Part shown: in pieces, positions 46,236 through 55,738 of the stretch | Layout: each line of letters opens with the position of its first letter | Position numbering within the stretch: the first letter of the stretch is position 1 | Assembly (NCBI RefSeq): GCF_963677155.1 | Contig: NZ_OY781884.1 | Span: 1,730,501 to 1,794,500, forward strand | Direction: 5' to 3' | Length of the DNA stretch: 64,000 bases | From: an uncultured Draconibacterium sp. | GTDB lineage: Bacteria; Bacteroidota; Bacteroidia; Bacteroidales; Prolixibacteraceae | Notes under the pieces: generated by a model | The model's database searches: none | What the model was told of the DNA's origin: nothing | The model's input: only the letters and a program-made list of their open reading frames with translations | Translations under genes and position numbers: made by a program

Positions 46236-46368
46236 ATTTAAAACAGGATTTGTTTAATACAGTTAATCGCAACTCTCTCATCTTCCGGAGTTATTGTATA
46301 AGCAGCTATTCTTGTCCTCCGCTGGCGCGATTTTAGAAATCACTCCCCAGCCGACAATGCCGAAAAGC

Positions 46369-46402
46369 CAGACCTTCAAGGTTTCGCAACCTTGAAGGTC
46401 TG
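46369..46402. repeat. Perfect 15-bp hairpin
   Basis: CAGACCTTCAAGGTT pairs perfectly with its complement around a TCGC loop. There is no T-run, so it is not a normal terminator; it looks like a dispersed palindromic repeat. Confidence 0.7.
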
Positions 46403-46443
46403 ATAAGCGAACAGAACCAAAGTGAGACCATCACCTGAGTAGA

Positions 46444-47982
46444 TTATCCGCCCCAATTCTCACGATCCAAACTACGGTAATGAATAGCTTCCGAAAGGTG
46501 ATCGGCCTGCACATGCTCTTCACCTTCAAGGTCGGCTATTGTGCGCGAAACTTTTAAAATTCTATCGTAGGCACGGGCAGATAAGCCAAGGCGGTCCATA
46601 GCATTTTTAATCAGGTTGTTACTGTCCTCATCCAGCACCACGTATTCGCGTATCAGTTTCGAGGTCATTTGTGCATTGGCGTAAACACCCTGATGATTCT
46701 CAAAACGTTTCTCCTGAATTTTTCGGGCAGCTAACACCCGCTCGCGAACAGCCTCACTATTTTCCGACGACTCCATTTCCGACAGCTTTTTGAATGGTAC
46801 GGGAACAACTTCCAGGTGAATATCAATGCGGTCGAGCAGCGGCCCCGAGATTTTATTCAGGTATTTCTGCACCACGCCCGGCGCACAAACACACTCTTTT
46901 GTGGGATGATTGTAATAACCACACGGACACGGATTCATGGAAGCCACCAGCATAAAACTTGCCGGGTATTCTACCGAAAACTTAGCCCGCGAAATGGTAA
47001 TATTCCGGTCTTCCAAGGGTTGGCGCATCACTTCTAAAACAGTTCGTTTAAATTCGGGTAGCTCATCCAGAAACAAAACTCCATTATGAGCAAGGCTAAT
47101 TTCCCCTGGCTGTGGATAATTTCCGCCGCCAACCAAAGCGACGTCCGAAATTGTGTGGTGGGGACTTCGGAAAGGACGCCTTGTCATCAACGAAGTTTCT
47201 TTATCGATTTTACCGACTACCGAATGAATTTTTGTGGTTTCCAGCGCCTCTTTTAACGAAAACGGAGGAAGTACTGTCGGAATTCGTTTGGCTAACATCG
47301 TCTTTCCCGATCCCGGAGGACCTACCAAAATTATATTGTGACTTCCGGCAGCTGCAATTTCCAAAGCCCGTTTTACATTTTCCTGTCCTTTTACATCCGA
47401 GAAGTCGAGCGGATTAGTATTGACCTGCGTATAAAACTCAGCACGGGTATCGATTACGGTTTGTTCAAGACTTCCTTCATCATTCAAAAAGTCGATGACT
47501 TCTGTAATATTTTCGGCACCATAAACTTTCAATCGGTCAACAACAGCAGCTTCGCGTGCATTTTGTTTGGGCAGAATAAAACCTTCAAATTCCTCTTTAC
47601 GCGCATTAATAGCAATGGGTAAAACGCCTTTAATGGGCTGCAACGTTCCGTCGAGCGAGAGCTCCCCCATTAAAACATACTTTGCTAATTTATCGTGATT
47701 AATCTGCCCCGATGCGGCCAAGACAGCGGTAGCCAACGGCAAATCGTAAGCCGATCCTTCTTTACGAATATCGGCCGGAGCCATGTTAATAATGATTTTC
47801 TTTTTAGGCCATTTGTAGCCGTTTAGGCGCAGGGCCGATTCAATTCGTTGTTGACTTTCTTTCACTGCACTATCGGGCAAACCAACCAGCAAGAATTTAA
47901 TTCCGGTGGTTACGTCAACTTCAATGGTAATGGTTGTGGCATCAATTCCGAAAACTGCGCTTCCGAAGGTTTTAACTAACAT
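46444..47982 (-). CDS. YifB/ComM-family Mg-chelatase-like AAA+ ATPase
   Basis: A 512-residue AAA+ protein of the ComM/YifB type; ComM promotes branch migration during natural transformation. The N-terminal domain (VGLPDSAVKESQQRIESAL) precedes the ATPase with Walker A GPPGSGKTMLAKR, Walker B VLFLDELPEF and the cysteine-bearing loop NPCPCGYYNHPTKECVC; the C-terminal domain contains RAYDRILKVSRTIADL. The family is widespread in Bacteroidota, where its exact role is not tested as far as I know. Confidence 0.94.
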   Translation of the reverse strand: MLVKTFGSAVFGIDATTITIEVDVTTGIKFLLVGLPDSAVKESQQRIESALRLNGYKWPKKKIIINMAPADIRKEGSAYDLPLATAVLAASGQINHDKLAKYVLMGELSLDGTLQPIKGVLPIAINARKEEFEGFILPKQNAREAAVVDRLKVYGAENITEVIDFLNDEGSLEQTVIDTRAEFYTQVNTNPLDFSDVKGQENVKRALEIAAAGSHNIILVGPPGSGKTMLAKRIPTVLPPFSLKEALETTKIHSVVGKIDKETSLMTRRPFRSPHHTISDVALVGGGNYPQPGEISLAHNGVLFLDELPEFKRTVLEVMRQPLEDRNITISRAKFSVEYPASFMLVASMNPCPCGYYNHPTKECVCAPGVVQKYLNKISGPLLDRIDIHLEVVPVPFKKLSEMESSENSEAVRERVLAARKIQEKRFENHQGVYANAQMTSKLIREYVVLDEDSNNLIKNAMDRLGLSARAYDRILKVSRTIADLEGEEHVQADHLSEAIHYRSLDRENWGG

Positions 47983-48110
47983 AAACGGGGATTTTATTGA
48001 TAATCAGTTAAAATTAATGATTTTACCCGAAATTAAAAACTGAATTGTTTACTGAATATTACTTTCATTTCGTTCGTCGAGATAATTTCCGGCATGTTGC
48101 AAGAATGAAC

Positions 48111-48118
48111 TACTTTTG
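48111..48118 (+). promoter_or_regulatory. Promoter -7 element of exporter genes
   Basis: TACTTTTG matches TAnnTTTG exactly, 32 bases before the start at 48150. A TTTCCG at 48086-48091 might be a weak -33 box. Confidence 0.42.
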
Positions 48119-48149
48119 CATTTATTCAATTTAATTTTGAATTAGCAGC

Positions 48150-48917
48150 ATGAAAGATTCAGTAGCAGATGCACAATCTGCAGGAAATACGCTTTTAGAG
48201 ATTGGCGCATTATTAATGAGCTCAGGAGCCAGTACACACCGCACCCGAATTACCATGAAACGGATTGCAAAAAGCCTTGGATATGGAATTGATCTGCTTA
48301 TTACGCAAAGGGCTTTAATGCTAACGATTATTGAAAAAGATCAGCAGTATTTTTTTAGCCGCCTGAAACGCATCTCTCCGCTTCACCCAAATTTTAAAAT
48401 GGTTAGCGGAATCAGCCATTTAAGCTGGAATGTAAAGGAACAAAGCTGGTCGGTTGAAAAAATAAAGGAAGAATTAGAGCGACTAAAATCGTTACCTAAA
48501 TATCCTCGATGGCTATTGTTAACGATGGTAGGCGCTGCCGGTGCCGGCTTCTGTAATCTTTTCGGTGGCGACGCATTAAACATGGGGGTGTCGTTTATTG
48601 CAACTATTGCCGGGCTTTTTGTCCGCCAGGAAGCTGCACGCAAAAATTTCAATCCCTACCTCTGCGTGTTTTTTGCAGCTTTAGTGGCATCGTTCATTGC
48701 CGGGCTGTCTGAACAATTCGAAATTGGTAGCGATCCGGAAAAGGCAGTTGCAACCTCCGTTCTTTTTCTTGTTCCCGGAATACCGCTGATAAACTCGGTA
48801 ACTGATATAATTGATGGGAATATTCAGAATGGTCTTGTTCGGGCTATTAACGGATTAATGATTGCTTTTGCAATTGCATTTGGACTTTTCACATCCAAAA
48901 TGATATTAAATTTTTGA
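48150..48917 (+). CDS. Threonine/serine exporter family, N-terminal half (YjjP-like)
   Basis: A 255-residue membrane protein of the DUF1212 type. The cytoplasmic start ends in GALLMSSGASTHRTRITMKRIAKSLG and is followed by five hydrophobic helices from about residue 120. Its length and arrangement match E. coli YjjP, which works with YjjB (a succinate exporter there); the fused form in actinobacteria is ThrE. The second half is the next gene, one base away. Substrate here is unknown. Confidence 0.9.
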   Translation: MKDSVADAQSAGNTLLEIGALLMSSGASTHRTRITMKRIAKSLGYGIDLLITQRALMLTIIEKDQQYFFSRLKRISPLHPNFKMVSGISHLSWNVKEQSWSVEKIKEELERLKSLPKYPRWLLLTMVGAAGAGFCNLFGGDALNMGVSFIATIAGLFVRQEAARKNFNPYLCVFFAALVASFIAGLSEQFEIGSDPEKAVATSVLFLVPGIPLINSVTDIIDGNIQNGLVRAINGLMIAFAIAFGLFTSKMILNF

Positions 48918-48918
48918 T

Positions 48919-49407
48919 ATGATATTACTCGGAATACTTATAAAAGCTTTTTGGTCGGGAATTGCAGCCATCGGTTTTGCCATTCTTTTTAATGTCCCCA
49001 AACGTACACTCTTTCCCATTGGAGCAATGGGTGCTATCGGTGGATTTATCAAATTTGGCGGTATGTTTCTGGGAATTGGAATTGTTTTAGCATCGTTTAT
49101 CGGAGCTACAATCATAGGAATTATCAGCATACAAATGGCTCACATGAAGAAAAGTCCGCCATTGATTTTTTCCATCCCCGGAGTGATACCGATGGTTCCG
49201 GGAGCATTTGCTTACCGAATGATGTTAGGACTTATTGCACTAATTGATCTTGAGGATAAAGACACTTATATTCAAACGCTAATCGACACGGTTAACAACG
49301 GTGCCAAAATGATTTTCATACTTATTTCGCTGGCCATTGGCGTATCAATACCAATGCTAATTAGCAGAAAAGAATCGATAAAAAAGTTGAAGGAACCTAC
49401 GAATTAA
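48919..49407 (+). CDS. Threonine/serine exporter family, C-terminal half (YjjB-like)
   Basis: A 162-residue DUF3815-type membrane protein with five helices (ILIKAFWSGIAAIGFAILF; LFPIGAMGAIGGFIKFGG; PPLIFSIPGVIPMVPGAFAY). It starts one base after the stop of the YjjP-like gene and completes the two-subunit exporter. The PGVIPMVPG motif is a family hallmark. Confidence 0.9.
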   Translation: MILLGILIKAFWSGIAAIGFAILFNVPKRTLFPIGAMGAIGGFIKFGGMFLGIGIVLASFIGATIIGIISIQMAHMKKSPPLIFSIPGVIPMVPGAFAYRMMLGLIALIDLEDKDTYIQTLIDTVNNGAKMIFILISLAIGVSIPMLISRKESIKKLKEPTN

Positions 49408-49442
49408 TTTGTCGCAGTTCGAGAAGTGAAAAATAATTTCAA

Positions 49443-50372
49443 CTAATATAACTTCTTACGTTTCAACAGATACGAAAACAAAACCTCCTTAAAGTCTTTG
49501 TTGATATCGGCTTCGGCCAAATCGATCTGGTATTGCCCGCATCGTACTTTCAGGTCTTCGAAATACTCACTAACCGTATTGGTATAGTGCTGTTTTACTT
49601 CAGAGGGATTAAACTTAACAACCTGTCCACTCTCCAAATCAACAAACTTGTGCGGCCGGTTACTAAATTCAAACTCACGTTCAAGCGAATGATCGGTTAC
49701 ATGAAAAAGAATAACCTCGTGTTTATTGTACCGCAGATGTTGCAAGGCCGAAAACAGCTCCTCGTTTTTCGAGCTGTCAAGCATATCGCTGAAAATAATT
49801 ACCAGCGAACGTTTATGAATATTCTCGGCAATTTGATGAAGTACCTGAGTAGTATTGGTGGTTTTTCGTAAACCGGCATTTTCGGGCTGAATAAGCTCCG
49901 AAAGTTTTCCGTACATCACTTCGGCATTTACCGATGAAATTCGTGGTGACGAATGGAATTCAATTTCGTTAGAAAAAAGTGTCAGGCCAACGGCATCGCG
50001 CTGTTTGCGCATCAGGTAAATTAATGCAGCGGCCGTATAAACCGAAAAAGCCAGTTTATTGTGTAAATGCTTTTTCCCTTTTGCGTAAGGAAACAACATG
50101 GATGAAGAAGTATCGACAACGAGTTGGCAGCGCAGGTTGGTTTCCTCTTCGTACTGTTTTACAAAAAGCTTGTCGGTACGCGCAAACAATTTCCAGTCGA
50201 CGTGTTTGGTCGACTCGCCCTGATTATACAACCGGTGTTCGGCAAATTCAACCGAAAATCCATGAAACGGACTTCGGTGCAAGCCGGTTATAAAACCTTC
50301 AACAACCTCGTGAGCCACCAGCCCCAGGTTATCAAAACGGTGAAATTGTTCTATGTCGATCAGGTTCTTCAA
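49443..50372 (-). CDS. DUF58 (vWA-like) protein
   Basis: A 309-residue DUF58 protein of a von Willebrand A-like fold. The family motif FAEHRLYNQGESTKHVDWKLFART lies near residue 43, and a MIDAS-like DTSSSM (about residue 88) follows. In Bacteroidota such genes often sit with MoxR ATPases and BatA/B proteins, but none is visible here. It is probably cytoplasmic and contacts a membrane complex; function is not settled. Confidence 0.88.
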   Translation of the reverse strand: MKNLIDIEQFHRFDNLGLVAHEVVEGFITGLHRSPFHGFSVEFAEHRLYNQGESTKHVDWKLFARTDKLFVKQYEEETNLRCQLVVDTSSSMLFPYAKGKKHLHNKLAFSVYTAAALIYLMRKQRDAVGLTLFSNEIEFHSSPRISSVNAEVMYGKLSELIQPENAGLRKTTNTTQVLHQIAENIHKRSLVIIFSDMLDSSKNEELFSALQHLRYNKHEVILFHVTDHSLEREFEFSNRPHKFVDLESGQVVKFNPSEVKQHYTNTVSEYFEDLKVRCGQYQIDLAEADINKDFKEVLFSYLLKRKKLY

Positions 50373-50472
50373 AATGATGAAACGAAAAGCATTGTCGTTT
50401 TATTGATCCTTCTTTGATTACATCAGTGCCAGTCAGACTGAGCGTAATCGAAGTATTGTTATAAAAAAAGAA

Positions 50473-50552
50473 AACTGTCATTTCGGGTAGCAAGAAAGGC
50501 CGGATCTTTTATTGAAAAAGATTTCTCCTCCTGCGTCGTCGAAATGACAGTT
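50473..50552. repeat. 80-bp element with 13-bp inverted repeats
   Basis: AACTGTCATTTCG (50473-50485) recurs inverted at 50540-50552. The interior holds GATTTCTCCTCCTGCGTCGTC. From memory this resembles a short intergenic repeat widely scattered in Bacteroidota genomes; I cannot search to confirm. It lies between the DUF58 and trxA genes. Confidence 0.6.
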
Positions 50553-50567
50553 CTGATAAAAACGCTA

Positions 50568-50885
50568 TTACAGTAGCGCTTCCAGTTTGTCGATGAAAGC
50601 TTGTTTTGGAGCAGCACCAACTTGCTTATCCACAACTTCGCCGTTTTTCACAAACAATACTGTAGGAATGTTTCTGATTCCGTACTTCATTGCTACATCC
50701 TGATTGTTATCAACATCAACTTTCCCGATTACTGCTTTGCCTTCGTACTCAGCCGACATTTCTTCTACAATCGGTGCAATCATTCTACAAGGGCCACACC
50801 AAACTGCCCAAAAATCGATCATCACCGGTTTGTCTGAATTCATTACCAATTCTTCAAAATTGGCATCTGTAATTTCTAAAGCCAT
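50568..50885 (-). CDS. trxA: Thioredoxin
   Basis: A 105-residue thioredoxin that reduces protein disulphides using thioredoxin reductase. The active site WCGPC (residues 29-33) lies in DFWAVWCGPCRMIAP, and the cis-Pro loop reads IRNIPTVLFVKNG. Length equals E. coli TrxA. The dnaE gene lies 48 bases upstream on the same strand. Confidence 0.97.
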   Translation of the reverse strand: MALEITDANFEELVMNSDKPVMIDFWAVWCGPCRMIAPIVEEMSAEYEGKAVIGKVDVDNNQDVAMKYGIRNIPTVLFVKNGEVVDKQVGAAPKQAFIDKLEALL

Positions 50886-50933
50886 ATTAATATCCTTTTA
50901 TTATTGTATATCGTTCTTTTCTACTCCACAAAA

Positions 50934-53900
50934 CTAATTAATTCTGTAACTCATTTCCGGTTGCTCATTAAAAAAGTTCAGAAAACCATCCAAAGGATTA
51001 ACCCTTGTAGTTCTTGAAAACATTTCAATGTACATATTGTTCTCGGGATCAAAAACATTAAATTTCAATAGGGCTTTTCCTTTGTATTCACCAGCCATCT
51101 GATCAACGCGTTTTACAAAGTCTTCGGTTAATGCTTTTAGCGGTACGTTAATGGTTAAACTTTTAATGTATTTTTCGCGCACATCATCGAGCAGCTCAAT
51201 GCTGTTCACTTTATATTCGTAGAAATCGCTGTTAAAACGTTGCTTCACTGTACCTTTTACCATAATAAACAGCCCCATTTTACAGAATTTACTGAAGTTT
51301 ACATAGTCGTTTCCAAAGAAGAAAAGCTCTTTGGAATCGGTATAATCAGTTAAGGTCATAACTGCATACATATTTCCGTTTTTCGACTGTCCTTCGCGCG
51401 CCGCCGTAACCATTCCTCCAAAAGTAAAGTCTTTTCCCTGGTATTTCGAGATATCATTGTTCAGGTCTTTCAGCCCCACATCTCTCGAGCAAAAATTTGT
51501 GATTTCCAGTCGGTAATCATCAAGCGGATGAGCAGTGAGATAAATTCCAATCAGGTTTTTCTCTTTCTCCAGCAGAATCAGTTTTGCCCACTCATCAACT
51601 TTTGGAACAGGCGGCTTTTGAATGTCCTGTCCTCCTGCCATTCCTCCGAATAAACTTTGCTGTGCACTCTGCGCTTCCAATTGAACGCGGTTACCGTACC
51701 GAATCAGTTTTTCAATAAAATTGGTGTCGTCGTTTTCATTTTCGCCAGCAAAAAAGCAACTGCGGTTTACGCCCTCCAAATTCTGAAATGCACCGGCCAT
51801 AGCCAATGCCTCAAGGTTCTTTTTATTTACCGATTGTAAGTTTACATGTTCAACCAAATCGTATATGGTATGAAAATGGCCGCGCTCGTTTCGCACATCA
51901 ATAATATGTTTTACTGCGCCTGATCCAACACCTTTAATAGCCCCCATCCCAAAACGTATGTCGCCTTCCTTGTTGGCCGTAAACTTGATAAAACTTTCGT
52001 TCACATCCGGCCCAAGAACATTCATCTTCATGCGTTTACACTCAGTCATCAACTTAGTAATATCAGTAATATTATTAAGGTTTCGACTAAGGTTGGCCGC
52101 CATAAACTCGGCCGGGTAGTGCGCTTTTAAAAAACCTGTTTGGTAAGCAACGTAAGCATAACAAACCGAGTGCGATTTGTTAAATGCGTATGAAGCAAAA
52201 GCCTCCCAGTCTTTCCAAATTTTATTTATTACCTCATCAGTGTTTTTCCCTTTGTTTTTGCATTCGTCAACAAACTGCCGGTTGGCCTTACAGCCATCAA
52301 CAAACTTCACTTTAAGTTTTTCCATTACCGACATAATCTTCTTACCCATCGCCTTACGCAGCGTATCCGAGTCACCACGGGTAAAGCCTGCCAGCAAGCG
52401 CGAAAGTAACATCACTTGCTCCTGAAAAACGGTAATACCGTAAGTATCACTCAGGTATTCTTCCATCATCGGCACATCGTAATCCACCTTTTGTCTACCG
52501 TGTTTACGCGCAATATAATCGGGAATGTATTCCATTGGCCCCGGACGATAGAGCGCGTTCATAGCCACCAGGTCTTCAAAACGGTTAGGCTTCAAATCGC
52601 GAAGGTGCTTTTTCATTCCGTCCGATTCAAACTGGAAGATAGCAGTGGTTTCGCCCTGGCTAAAAAGTTCAAATGTCTTTTCGTCATCAAGCGGAATTTC
52701 ATTTATTGGAACTTCAATTCCTTTCGACAGTTTGATGTTCTCCAAACATTCTTTTATAATCGACAGCGTTTTCAGTCCCAGGAAGTCCATCTTCAGCAGG
52801 CCGATATCTTCCACAAAACGCCCGTCGTACTGAGTTGTCAGCAGATGCTCCTCATCTTTGGTAGGCATCAGCGGAATATGATCTGTCAGCGGATCACGAC
52901 TAATCAGAATTCCGCAGGCATGCACCCCGGTATTTCGCACCGAACCTTCGAGCTTTTCGGCATAAGTCAGCGTATCAACAACCAGCAGAATAGGCGAATC
53001 CTTTTCCCGTGCCAGATCGGGACTTTCTTTAAAAGCCTTTTTGAAACTCATTTTCGGCGCCTCAGGCACTAACTTGGCCAAACGATCGGCCTCGGGCAAG
53101 GGCAATTTTAACACGCGGGCCACATCCCTGATCGAAGACTTGGTAGCCATGGTTCCGAAAGTACAAATGTGGGCAACCTTGTCCTCACCATATTTATTAG
53201 TAACATAGTTAAGGACCTGTTGTCGTCCGTCGTCATCAAAATCGATATCGACATCGGGAAGCGATATACGGTCGGGGTTCAGGAAACGCTCAAAAAGCAG
53301 GTCGTATTTAATCGGGTCGATGTTGGTAATTCCGGCACAATACGATACTGCCGCACCGGCAGCCGAACCACGTCCCGGCCCCACAATTACGCCATTATTT
53401 TTTGCCCAGTTAATAAAGTCTTGCGTAATAAGGAAGTAACCGGGATAACCCATTGTTTTAATGGTATTCAGCTCGAAAATGAGGCGGTCTTCCACACTTT
53501 TCTCCAGCGGATCGCCATAACGTTCTTTTGCCCCTTCGAATGTAAGGTGCTCCAGAAACGCCGACTCCAGTTTTACACGAATTACTTTATCGTATCCGCC
53601 CAAACGTTCAAATGCCGCATCACCAAATTCTTCGCGCAAATCAGCCTCTGAGTATTGTTCCTTAAAACCTTCTTCCGTTCCAATTTCTTCAGGAATAGGA
53701 AACACCGGCATAATCGGCGAACAATTCAATTCAAAAGACTCCACTTTTTCGGCAATTTCGTTGGTATTTGCCAACGCATCCGGAAGGTCTTTAAAAAGCT
53801 CATTCATTTCGGCCTGCGTTTTAAACCACTCCTGCTTGGTATAACGCATCCGGTTCGGATCATCAAAATCTTTACCTGTATTCAGACAGATCAACAAATC

Positions 53901-54581
53901 ATGCGCTTCTGCATCCGATTCGTTCGTGAAATGAATATCGTTGGTGGCAATTAACTTCACGCCCAGCTTTTTAGCCAGCGGAACCAATTGCTTATTTACT
54001 TTTACCTGCCAGTCGTATACCTCTTCGCGCTCGCGTTGCGATTGCGCCGGATGCCGCATTAATTCCAGGTAATAATCGTCGCCAAATAATTTTTTATACC
54101 ACAGAATGGCGTCTTCGGCGGCCTGTATATTATTGGCCATTATATGCTGTGCAATCTCACCTCCCAAACAGGCCGATGATGCAACCAGTCCTTCGTGATG
54201 TTTCTCCAGCAGCTCTTTATCAATACGCGGCTTATAATAAAATCCGGTGGTAGTGGCTGTCGATATCAGTTTTATCAGATTAATATATCCGACCTTGTTC
54301 TTTGCCAGCAAAATAAGGTGATGCCCCGAGCGGTCGACCTTATCTTTTTTATCATTAATGGTACGGGCAGCCACATAAGTTTCACACCCTAAAATGGGTT
54401 TTATTTCGGCCTTCGCACAGGCCGCATGAAACTCTTTAATGCCGAACATTGTTCCGTGATCGGTTAACGCCAAAGCCGGCATGTTATCCGATTTTGCTTT
54501 GCCTACCAGATCGTTGATACTGGCGGCACCATCAAGAATAGAGTATTGCGAGTGTACGTGTAAATGCGTAAATGGAACCAT
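50934..54581 (-). CDS. dnaE: DNA polymerase III alpha subunit
   Basis: DnaE is the replicative polymerase of the chromosome. The 1215-residue protein has the N-terminal PHP domain (THLHVHSQYSILDGAASI), the polymerase core with catalytic aspartates in LPDVDIDFDDDGRQQVL, a helix-hairpin-helix region and a C-terminal OB domain (FTFGGMVTAAREGQSKNGN). Intact PHP His residues (HLHVHS) suggest the metal site is kept. It is a DnaE1-type enzyme by length. Confidence 0.97.
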   Translation of the reverse strand: MVPFTHLHVHSQYSILDGAASINDLVGKAKSDNMPALALTDHGTMFGIKEFHAACAKAEIKPILGCETYVAARTINDKKDKVDRSGHHLILLAKNKVGYINLIKLISTATTTGFYYKPRIDKELLEKHHEGLVASSACLGGEIAQHIMANNIQAAEDAILWYKKLFGDDYYLELMRHPAQSQREREEVYDWQVKVNKQLVPLAKKLGVKLIATNDIHFTNESDAEAHDLLICLNTGKDFDDPNRMRYTKQEWFKTQAEMNELFKDLPDALANTNEIAEKVESFELNCSPIMPVFPIPEEIGTEEGFKEQYSEADLREEFGDAAFERLGGYDKVIRVKLESAFLEHLTFEGAKERYGDPLEKSVEDRLIFELNTIKTMGYPGYFLITQDFINWAKNNGVIVGPGRGSAAGAAVSYCAGITNIDPIKYDLLFERFLNPDRISLPDVDIDFDDDGRQQVLNYVTNKYGEDKVAHICTFGTMATKSSIRDVARVLKLPLPEADRLAKLVPEAPKMSFKKAFKESPDLAREKDSPILLVVDTLTYAEKLEGSVRNTGVHACGILISRDPLTDHIPLMPTKDEEHLLTTQYDGRFVEDIGLLKMDFLGLKTLSIIKECLENIKLSKGIEVPINEIPLDDEKTFELFSQGETTAIFQFESDGMKKHLRDLKPNRFEDLVAMNALYRPGPMEYIPDYIARKHGRQKVDYDVPMMEEYLSDTYGITVFQEQVMLLSRLLAGFTRGDSDTLRKAMGKKIMSVMEKLKVKFVDGCKANRQFVDECKNKGKNTDEVINKIWKDWEAFASYAFNKSHSVCYAYVAYQTGFLKAHYPAEFMAANLSRNLNNITDITKLMTECKRMKMNVLGPDVNESFIKFTANKEGDIRFGMGAIKGVGSGAVKHIIDVRNERGHFHTIYDLVEHVNLQSVNKKNLEALAMAGAFQNLEGVNRSCFFAGENENDDTNFIEKLIRYGNRVQLEAQSAQQSLFGGMAGGQDIQKPPVPKVDEWAKLILLEKEKNLIGIYLTAHPLDDYRLEITNFCSRDVGLKDLNNDISKYQGKDFTFGGMVTAAREGQSKNGNMYAVMTLTDYTDSKELFFFGNDYVNFSKFCKMGLFIMVKGTVKQRFNSDFYEYKVNSIELLDDVREKYIKSLTINVPLKALTEDFVKRVDQMAGEYKGKALLKFNVFDPENNMYIEMFSRTTRVNPLDGFLNFFNEQPEMSYRIN

Positions 54582-54671
54582 AAAAACTATGCTAAAAAAG
54601 TTCTTAAAGATACCAATTCTCTTAGCTGAATAAGGGGGATGTTAATAATTTTTGATGGAATTTTTGGAGCA

Positions 54672-54697
54672 AAAAAGCCCCGATGCTTTGATCGGGA
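54672..54697 (-). terminator. Rho-independent terminator of greA-HIT operon
   Basis: On the minus strand CCCGAT-6 bases-ATCGGG is followed by a T-run, just past the HIT gene stop. Confidence 0.82.
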
Positions 54698-54700
54698 CTG

Positions 54701-55096
54701 TTAGTCAATATTTTCAGCGATAAGCTTTGCCAATTGCTCCATCTCCTCAGGAGGGAATTTTGTTTTGTCGGCAAAGTTCAGTAAATCGTGTTCGCTTTGC
54801 ATAGGCACCAAATGAATGTGTGCATGTGGCACTTCGAGACCCAAAACCATTACCCCCACTTTTTTGCAGGGAACAGCTTTTTCTAATCCTTTAGCCACCT
54901 TTTTGGCAAACATTTGCAACCCGGCATAGGTTTCATCATCCAAATCAAAAAGGTAGTCTACCTCTTTCTTGGGAATCACCAAAGTGTGTCCTTTAGCAGT
55001 TGGAGAAATATCGAGAAAAGCAAAATAATTCTCGTCCTCAGCTACTTTGTATGAAGGAATCTCACCATTGATAATTTTTGTAAAAATGCTTGCCAT
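54701..55096 (-). CDS. HIT-family protein
   Basis: A 131-residue histidine triad protein (Hint type), a nucleotide phosphoramidase. The triad HAHIHLVPM lies near residue 95, and the FTKIINGEIPSYKVAED start is typical. It lies 5 bases after greA in the same direction. Confidence 0.95.
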   Translation of the reverse strand: MASIFTKIINGEIPSYKVAEDENYFAFLDISPTAKGHTLVIPKKEVDYLFDLDDETYAGLQMFAKKVAKGLEKAVPCKKVGVMVLGLEVPHAHIHLVPMQSEHDLLNFADKTKFPPEEMEQLAKLIAENID

Positions 55097-55101
55097 GATT
55101 C

Positions 55102-55575
55102 TTAAATTGAAATTTCTACAATCTCGAAAGGTATTACTCCTGACGGAACTTTAATTTCAACCACATCGCCAACTTTTTTGCCCATCAATCCTTTGGCAAT
55201 TGGCGTCTGTACCGATATTTTTCCTTCTTTCAAATTCGCTTCACTTTCAGGAACCAGAGTGTATTGCATCGTAGCACTATTCTTTTTGTTCTTGATGGTT
55301 ACTTTATTCAGAATCTGAACTTTCGATGTATCAATTTTTGATTCGTCAAGAATTCGGGCATTTGCCACTTTCGATTTTATCTGGGCTATTTTTGCTTCAA
55401 GCATACCCTGGGCATCTTTTGCTGCATCGTACTCTGCATTTTCCGAGATATCGCCCTTTTCAATGGCCTCGCCAATCTGCTTCGAAATTTTTGGGCGCTC
55501 AACACTCATCAAGTGCTCTAACTCTTTCTTCAGCTTCTCCAATCCGTCTTTCGTCAAATATGTTACTTCGGACAT
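55102..55575 (-). CDS. greA: Transcription elongation factor GreA
   Basis: GreA rescues backtracked RNA polymerase by stimulating transcript cleavage. The 157-residue protein has the N-terminal coiled-coil (GLEKLKKELEHLM; GDISENAEYDAAKDAQG with its acidic tip) and the C-terminal FKBP-like domain (ISVQTPIAKGLMGKKVGDVVE). It forms an operon with the HIT gene. Confidence 0.97.
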   Translation of the reverse strand: MSEVTYLTKDGLEKLKKELEHLMSVERPKISKQIGEAIEKGDISENAEYDAAKDAQGMLEAKIAQIKSKVANARILDESKIDTSKVQILNKVTIKNKKNSATMQYTLVPESEANLKEGKISVQTPIAKGLMGKKVGDVVEIKVPSGVIPFEIVEISI

Positions 55576-55664
55576 TCTGTATCCTCCTTTATTTAATTGT
55601 TTCGCCTCAACGTAGGCATAAAAAAATAGAAAGAATCCCGATTTGCCCGGAACTCTTCCTAATG

Positions 55665-55672
55665 CAAAATTA
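55665..55672 (-). promoter_or_regulatory. Likely -7 element for greA
   Basis: TAATTTTG on the minus strand matches TAnnTTTG exactly, about 90 bases upstream of the greA start. The -33 box is unclear. Confidence 0.3.
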
Positions 55673-55738
55673 TATAATTTCTTGAATATTAAAATATTCT
55701 ACGCAAAAAAATATCGAAAACGAGTGATTTTTACACAG

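Noticed and set aside
45977-46336. Open frame of 119 codons through the 21-bp array
   Set aside because: The heptad-like protein (LSTLVGL repeats) follows from a 21-bp DNA unit being a multiple of three. The conserved part is the palindrome, not a reading frame, and the 3' part has no recognisable domain.
52416-53072. 218-codon open frame on the plus strand
   Set aside because: It lies entirely inside dnaE on the opposite strand and shows no domain.
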